A DNA stretch of 10,769 nt from Pseudomonadota bacterium (GTDB lineage Bacteria; Pseudomonadota; Alphaproteobacteria; Thalassobaculales; Thalassobaculaceae), in assembly GCA_027623845.1 (NCBI GenBank), contig JAQBUJ010000054.1, positions 1 through 10,769 of the forward strand, in the 5' to 3' direction. The notes under the pieces were generated by a model. It searched no databases. It worked only from the letters and a program-made list of their open reading frames with translations, and was not told the origin of the DNA. This document shows positions 7,539-10,769 of this stretch, one piece after another. Position numbers and translations under genes: made by a program. How positions within the stretch are numbered: the stretch's first letter is position 1; each line of letters opens with the position of its first letter.

Positions 7539-8384
7539 ATGAAATTGTTGCGCTATGGCCCCTTAGGGCAGGAAAAGCCGGGTATCTTGGACAGCGCCGG
7601 CGCGATCCGGGATCTTTCCGGGGTGATCGACGACGTCAATCCCTCGACCGTCGACGACGCGACGCTCGCCAAGCTGGCGGCACTTGATCTTTCGACGCTG
7701 CCGGCGGTTTCCGGCAAGCCGCGCCTTGGCGCCTGTGTCGGCAATATCGGCAAGATGGTTTGCATCGGCCTCAACTACTCCGACCACGCCGCCGAGACCG
7801 GGGCGACCCCGCCACCGGAGCCGATCATTTTCATGAAGTCCAATTCAGCGATCGTCGGACCGAATGACGATGTCCGTATCCCACGCACCTCGGTGAAGAC
7901 CGACTGGGAAATCGAGCTTGGCTTCGTCATCGGCAAAACCGCCAAATATGTTTCCGAGGCCAATGCCCTCGACCATGTCGCTGGCTATTGTATCGTCAAT
8001 GACGTCTCCGAGCGCGCCTTCCAGGCAGAGCGGTCGGGGCAATGGACCAAAGGCAAGAGCTGCGACACGTTCGGACCCACCGGCCCGTGGTTGGTGACCC
8101 GCGACGAAGTGCCGGACCCGCAGAACCTGAAGATGACCCTGGATGTAAACGGCAAGCGCTATCAGGACGGCAGCACCAAAACCATGATCTTCGGCGTCGC
8201 CCACATCGTGCATTACCTCTCGCAGTTCTTCACCCTGCATCCGGGCGATGTGATCTCCACCGGCACGCCGCCGGGCGTTGGTCTGGGCGTCAAACCGAAT
8301 CCGGTGTTCCTGAAGGCCGGTGACGAAATGCACCTGGCGATCGACGGGCTCGGCGAGCAGCATCAGAAATGCGTCGCCGACTGA
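7539..8384 (+). CDS. FAH-family acylpyruvate hydrolase, likely 2,4-diketo-3-deoxy-sugar-acid (fuconate/rhamnonate type) hydrolase
   Basis: A fumarylacetoacetate hydrolase family enzyme of 281 aa that should cleave a C-C bond in a diketo acid to release pyruvate. Seen: the M-K-L-L-R-Y-G start typical of one subfamily, I-G-L-N-Y-S-D-H at residues 76-83, the metal ligands E124 and E126 in D-W-E-I-E-L-G and D155 in N-D-V-S-E-R, K-G-K-S-C-D-T-F-G-P at 171-180, and T-G-T-P-P-G-V-G at 241-248. Proteins that look like this are often labelled ureidoglycolate lyase. Members in non-phosphorylating L-fucose and L-rhamnose pathways hydrolyse 2,4-diketo-3-deoxy acids to pyruvate and lactate, and the sugar-acid neighbours favour that. 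The ATG at 7539 follows GGAAGG by 8 bases; the frame is open well upstream, but the protein family starts here. Family sure, substrate inferred. Confidence 0.85.
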   Translation: MKLLRYGPLGQEKPGILDSAGAIRDLSGVIDDVNPSTVDDATLAKLAALDLSTLPAVSGKPRLGACVGNIGKMVCIGLNYSDHAAETGATPPPEPIIFMKSNSAIVGPNDDVRIPRTSVKTDWEIELGFVIGKTAKYVSEANALDHVAGYCIVNDVSERAFQAERSGQWTKGKSCDTFGPTGPWLVTRDEVPDPQNLKMTLDVNGKRYQDGSTKTMIFGVAHIVHYLSQFFTLHPGDVISTGTPPGVGLGVKPNPVFLKAGDEMHLAIDGLGEQHQKCVAD

Positions 8385-8417
8385 TCACCCATACCGGCTC
8401 TCGGGGAGACGACGCGC

Positions 8418-9593
8418 ATGGCGCTTGATCTTACGATCCAGGATTGCCTGCCCGAAGATTGGCGGCAGGCGAATCTGGTCGGTCGTGTCTGGCTGCCCGA
8501 GGCGGCTGGACCGGCCGTGGTGGTGCTTCGCGGCGACGCCGTGGTCGACATCACCGGCACCATGGCGACCGTCTCGGAATTGATGAACGATGCCGAGCCG
8601 CTCGACCGGGTGCTTGGCGCCGGCGGCCTGGAAATCGGCGGTGTTGCCGAGATCCTAGCCAACTCGGCCCATGACGCCCGCGACCCGGATGTTCCCCACT
8701 TTCTGGCTCCGGTGGACCTGCAGGCGGTCAAGGCCTGCGGAGTCACCTTCGCCGCAAGCATGCTGGAACGGGTCATCGAGGAGCGCGCCAAGGGCGACCC
8801 AAGCGCCGCCGATGGCATTCGAGACGAGATCCGCGACGCCGTCGGCCTCGACCTCGGCCAGATCGTGCCGGGATCGGACGAGGCGATGCAGCTCAAGGCG
8901 ATGCTCATCGAAAAAGGCATGTGGTCGCAGTATCTGGAGGTTGGCATCGGCCCGGATGCCGAAGTCTTCACCAAGGCGCAACCGATGTCGGCGGTCGGTG
9001 TCGGCGCCGAGGTCGGCCTGCATTCCAAATCGGTCTGGAACAACCCGGAGCCGGAAGTCACCCTGATCGTCAACGCCAGGAGTGAGATCGTCGGCGCTAC
9101 CCTCGGCAATGACGTCAACTTGCGCGATATCGAAGGGCGCAGCGCCTTGTTGCTCGGCAAGGCCAAGGACAATAACGGCTCAGCCGCGGTTGGGCCGTTC
9201 ATCCGACTGTTTGATGATCACTACACTCTGGACGATGCCCGGGCGGCGGAACTTTCCCTCACGGTCGAGGGGCTGGACCAATTCACCATGCGGGGCCGCT
9301 CCTCGATGTCGAAAATCAGCCGTGATGTCGCCGATCTGGTCGCCGAAACCATTGGCGCCCATCACCAATATCCCGACGGCTTCTGCCTGATGACCGGGAC
9401 CCTGTTCTCACCAACCGACGATCGGGACGCGCCGGGTCAGGGCTTTACCCACAAAGTCGGCGACGTGGTGCGCATCGCCTCGCCAAAACTTGGCGGGCTG
9501 ATCAATCAGGTGAACCTGTCGGAGCGCATTCCGCCTTGGACATTTGGAACCGCAGCGTTGATGCGCAATCTGGCGGCGCGGGGGCTGATCTAA
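8418..9593 (+). CDS. FAH-family protein, XylX-like 2-keto-3-deoxy-pentonate dehydratase (probable)
   Basis: A 391-aa member of the long FAH subfamily that includes Caulobacter XylX, which dehydrates 2-keto-3-deoxy-D-xylonate (identical to the arabinonate form) to alpha-ketoglutarate semialdehyde. The N-terminal ~100 residues form the extra domain; the catalytic domain follows. Seen: G-V-T-F-A-A-S-M-L-E-R at 108-118, Q-P-M-S-A-V-G at 178-184, metal ligands E211 and E213 in N-N-P-E-P-E-V and D232 in N-D-V-N-L-R-D, G-K-A-K-D at 247-251, and M-T-G-T-L-F-S-P at 335-342. GGGGAG lies 9 bases before the ATG, and the gene starts 33 bases after the 281-aa FAH gene, so they are probably one operon. No xylonate dehydratase or semialdehyde dehydrogenase is in the window, so the exact substrate is open. 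Confidence 0.8.
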   Translation: MALDLTIQDCLPEDWRQANLVGRVWLPEAAGPAVVVLRGDAVVDITGTMATVSELMNDAEPLDRVLGAGGLEIGGVAEILANSAHDARDPDVPHFLAPVDLQAVKACGVTFAASMLERVIEERAKGDPSAADGIRDEIRDAVGLDLGQIVPGSDEAMQLKAMLIEKGMWSQYLEVGIGPDAEVFTKAQPMSAVGVGAEVGLHSKSVWNNPEPEVTLIVNARSEIVGATLGNDVNLRDIEGRSALLLGKAKDNNGSAAVGPFIRLFDDHYTLDDARAAELSLTVEGLDQFTMRGRSSMSKISRDVADLVAETIGAHHQYPDGFCLMTGTLFSPTDDRDAPGQGFTHKVGDVVRIASPKLGGLINQVNLSERIPPWTFGTAALMRNLAARGLI

Positions 9594-9630
9594 AAGGCCC
9601 GTCGCAGATGCCGCTTGATTAAAAAAGGCT

Positions 9631-10092
9631 CTAGGATTTCGCTGGCCTCGATCCGTATGAGCGCCCCGGCGTCCCTGGATAGAGCGAGAAATGCGTGTGC
9701 ACCCCCAGCCATTCGGCGGCCACCCCTTCGCGCGTCAGCATGACCGAGCTGCGACCCGGTCGATCGAAACGGTCGCCATCTTGGTGATAGCCGGTCGAGG
9801 TCCAAGTGGTGATCAGGAAGCCCATCAGGCGGTCCGGTGACACGCCAATGCGGATGTCTTCGAAGTCCCAGACGAAATCATCGATGGTCGGCCAGACCGA
9901 GCGCCACTGGTTCTGCTCCAGCGCGTCGCGGCCCTCGACAATATCCATATGGGTCCCAAACGAGGCGACGTTCTCGGCGAACAGCCGGCGCGCCGGCACG
10001 AAATCCACGTTCTGGACACAGGGCTGCCAAGCCCCGAGCCAAGCCTTCACCGATGCGATGTCATCGGGGTCCGGGTTCCAGTCGAAATTCAT
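9631..10092 (-). CDS. NTF2/SnoaL-like family protein of unknown function
   Basis: A 153-aa soluble protein with the size and pattern of the NTF2-like superfamily (SnoaL / ketosteroid isomerase fold): an N-terminal helix region with V-K-A-W-L-G-A-W-Q, a middle part with F-A-E-N-V-A-S-F-G-T-H and G-R-D-A-L-E-Q-N-Q-W, and a beta-rich end containing A-A-E-W-L-G-V-H-T-H-F-S-L. Such domains bind small molecules or act as isomerases, hydrolases or partner subunits, so no reaction can be named. There is no signal peptide or membrane segment. The start at 10092 is supported by AAAGGAG a few bases upstream. It converges on the XylX-like gene with 37 bases between the stops and no clear terminator. Its separate strand argues against it being part of the sugar-acid operon. 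Confidence 0.8.
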   Translation of the reverse strand: MNFDWNPDPDDIASVKAWLGAWQPCVQNVDFVPARRLFAENVASFGTHMDIVEGRDALEQNQWRSVWPTIDDFVWDFEDIRIGVSPDRLMGFLITTWTSTGYHQDGDRFDRPGRSSVMLTREGVAAEWLGVHTHFSLYPGTPGRSYGSRPAKS

Positions 10093-10105
10093 GCGCGCTC
10101 TCCTT

Positions 10106-10138
10106 TGTGCCGATCATCCAAACCCAATGGCCGGCACA
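10106..10138. promoter_or_regulatory. 7-base dyad upstream of the NTF2-like gene
   Basis: TGTGCCG (10106-10112) and CGGCACA (10132-10138) form a perfect inverted repeat with a 19-base loop, right before the AAAGGAG ribosome site of the NTF2-like gene. It could be an operator, a leader hairpin or the end of the glycosyltransferase transcript. No T-run is present. Confidence 0.25.
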
Positions 10139-10201
10139 GAGCAAGTCGACTTTTCGCCATCGTCAGCGCCGCCGCTCCGGACAGTCCTTCGACGCTCGAC
10201 G

Positions 10202-10717
10202 TCAACCGGCGGCGATCCGCCGGATCATGTCGGCGCCGTATTTCGCGGTGACCGGCCAGTCATAGTTCCGGCGAACATGCTCGGAGATCGCCTGGCCACG
10301 TTGTTTCGCCTCATCGGGATTGTCGACCAAATGGCGCATGGTCTGGCGAAACTGCTCCCAATTCGGATCCGCCCATTCGCCTTGCCGGCGATCCTGGCGG
10401 TTAAAGAACCGTGTTTTGACGTCGGTCATCCGGTAGTCGAGAAAATAAGCATGACCGGCCGCCCATTCCGAAGGCGCTGAATAATTGGTGGTCACCAGTG
10501 GCAGGCCGCAGGCGGCGCTTTCCATGTGGCAAAGTCCCCAACCCTCAGCCCGGCTTGCACCGAGGAAAGCGTCGCAAGACCGGTAAAGCTGGGCCAGGTC
10601 CATATGCGTCGGTAATACCGGCATGAACACCAGCCGCCCCGGATCACGTAATTCAAGAGAACGGATCTCATCGCGCAGGTTGAAGGTTTCAACGAACGGA
10701 TTAATACCACCTTCCAT
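10202..10717 (-). CDS. Glycosyltransferase, GT4-type, C-terminal catalytic half (partial or interrupted)
   Basis: The 171-aa reading frame corresponds to the nucleotide-sugar-binding C-terminal domain of a GT-B fold group 1 glycosyltransferase. The clearest mark is the E-x7-E motif: E58 and E66 in A-E-G-W-G-L-C-H-M-E-S, followed by A-C-G-L-P-L-V-T-T-N-Y-S-A-P-S-E-W. Before it are R-L-V-F-M-P-V-L and L-Y-R-S-C-D-A-F-L-G-A-S. The acceptor domain and the first strand of the donor domain are missing. An in-frame TGA lies at 10721-10723, one codon before the first ATG, and that ATG has no good ribosome binding site. Intact family members are usually 350-400 aa, so this is either the surviving 3' part of a broken gene or an intact gene with a frame error near the window edge. 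Acceptor and sugar are unknown. Confidence 0.65.
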   Translation of the reverse strand: MEGGINPFVETFNLRDEIRSLELRDPGRLVFMPVLPTHMDLAQLYRSCDAFLGASRAEGWGLCHMESAACGLPLVTTNYSAPSEWAAGHAYFLDYRMTDVKTRFFNRQDRRQGEWADPNWEQFRQTMRHLVDNPDEAKQRGQAISEHVRRNYDWPVTAKYGADMIRRIAAG

Positions 10718-10769
10718 TGATCAGAACCCATGTGCCCAATCCCGGGTTCCGATGGACATTATGGTCCAC

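Noticed and set aside
7539..8384. Ureidoglycolate lyase as the name for the 281-aa FAH protein
   Set aside because: A frequent automatic label for this subfamily, but no purine or allantoin genes are nearby and the sugar-acid context points elsewhere.
8363..9202. Minus-strand open frame of about 279 codons opposite the XylX-like gene
   Set aside because: Serine- and arginine-rich antisense shadow of a gene with clear FAH motifs.
1..10769. CRISPR arrays, tRNA or rRNA genes, insertion sequences, phage or toxin-antitoxin genes
   Set aside because: No repeat-spacer pattern, cloverleaf-like sequence, transposase or phage protein was seen on either strand.

Overview
The window looks like a piece of an alphaproteobacterial chromosome, probably from a free-living aquatic or soil Rhodospirillales-like lineage. 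The evidence is high GC with strong G/C preference at third codon positions, good Shine-Dalgarno sites, and the gene neighbourhood YhdP/AsmA-like gene - tyrS - anmK. The taxonomic call is inference. Both edges cut genes, and nothing seen points to a plasmid, phage or transposon.

Left part (1-3831), housekeeping. The 3' end of a large AsmA/YhdP-type envelope gene runs rightward and converges, with a 9-base gap, on tyrS (tyrosyl-tRNA synthetase, minus strand). tyrS is divergent from anmK (anhydro-N-acetylmuramic acid kinase, cell-wall recycling).

Middle (3932-5557). A single acyl-CoA synthetase gene of the AMP-forming superfamily has its own strong ribosome binding site and converges on the next block.

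Right-middle (5585-9593), a divergent sugar-acid catabolism locus. On the minus strand dgoK and dgoA overlap by one base. They encode a kinase and an aldolase that together turn 2-keto-3-deoxygalactonate into pyruvate and glyceraldehyde 3-phosphate. On the plus strand, across a gap of about 395 bases, two fumarylacetoacetate-hydrolase (FAH) family genes lie 33 bases apart. One (281 aa) resembles acylpyruvate / 2,4-diketo-3-deoxy-sugar-acid hydrolases. The other (391 aa) resembles XylX-type 2-keto-3-deoxy-pentonate dehydratases. Both halves act on 2-keto-3-deoxy sugar acids or their oxidised products, so a shared control region is plausible. No sugar dehydrogenase, sugar-acid dehydratase, transporter or regulator is present in the window.

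Right end (9631-10769). A small NTF2/SnoaL-like protein of unknown role and the C-terminal catalytic half of a GT4-type glycosyltransferase lie on the minus strand. The glycosyltransferase frame is blocked by an in-frame stop just upstream of its first ATG, so it may be a broken gene or carry a sequencing frameshift near the edge.

No convincing new defence, mobile or RNA-based system was found. The most interesting points are the mixed sugar-acid module with its long divergent control region, a possible leaderless anmK transcript, and the interrupted glycosyltransferase.
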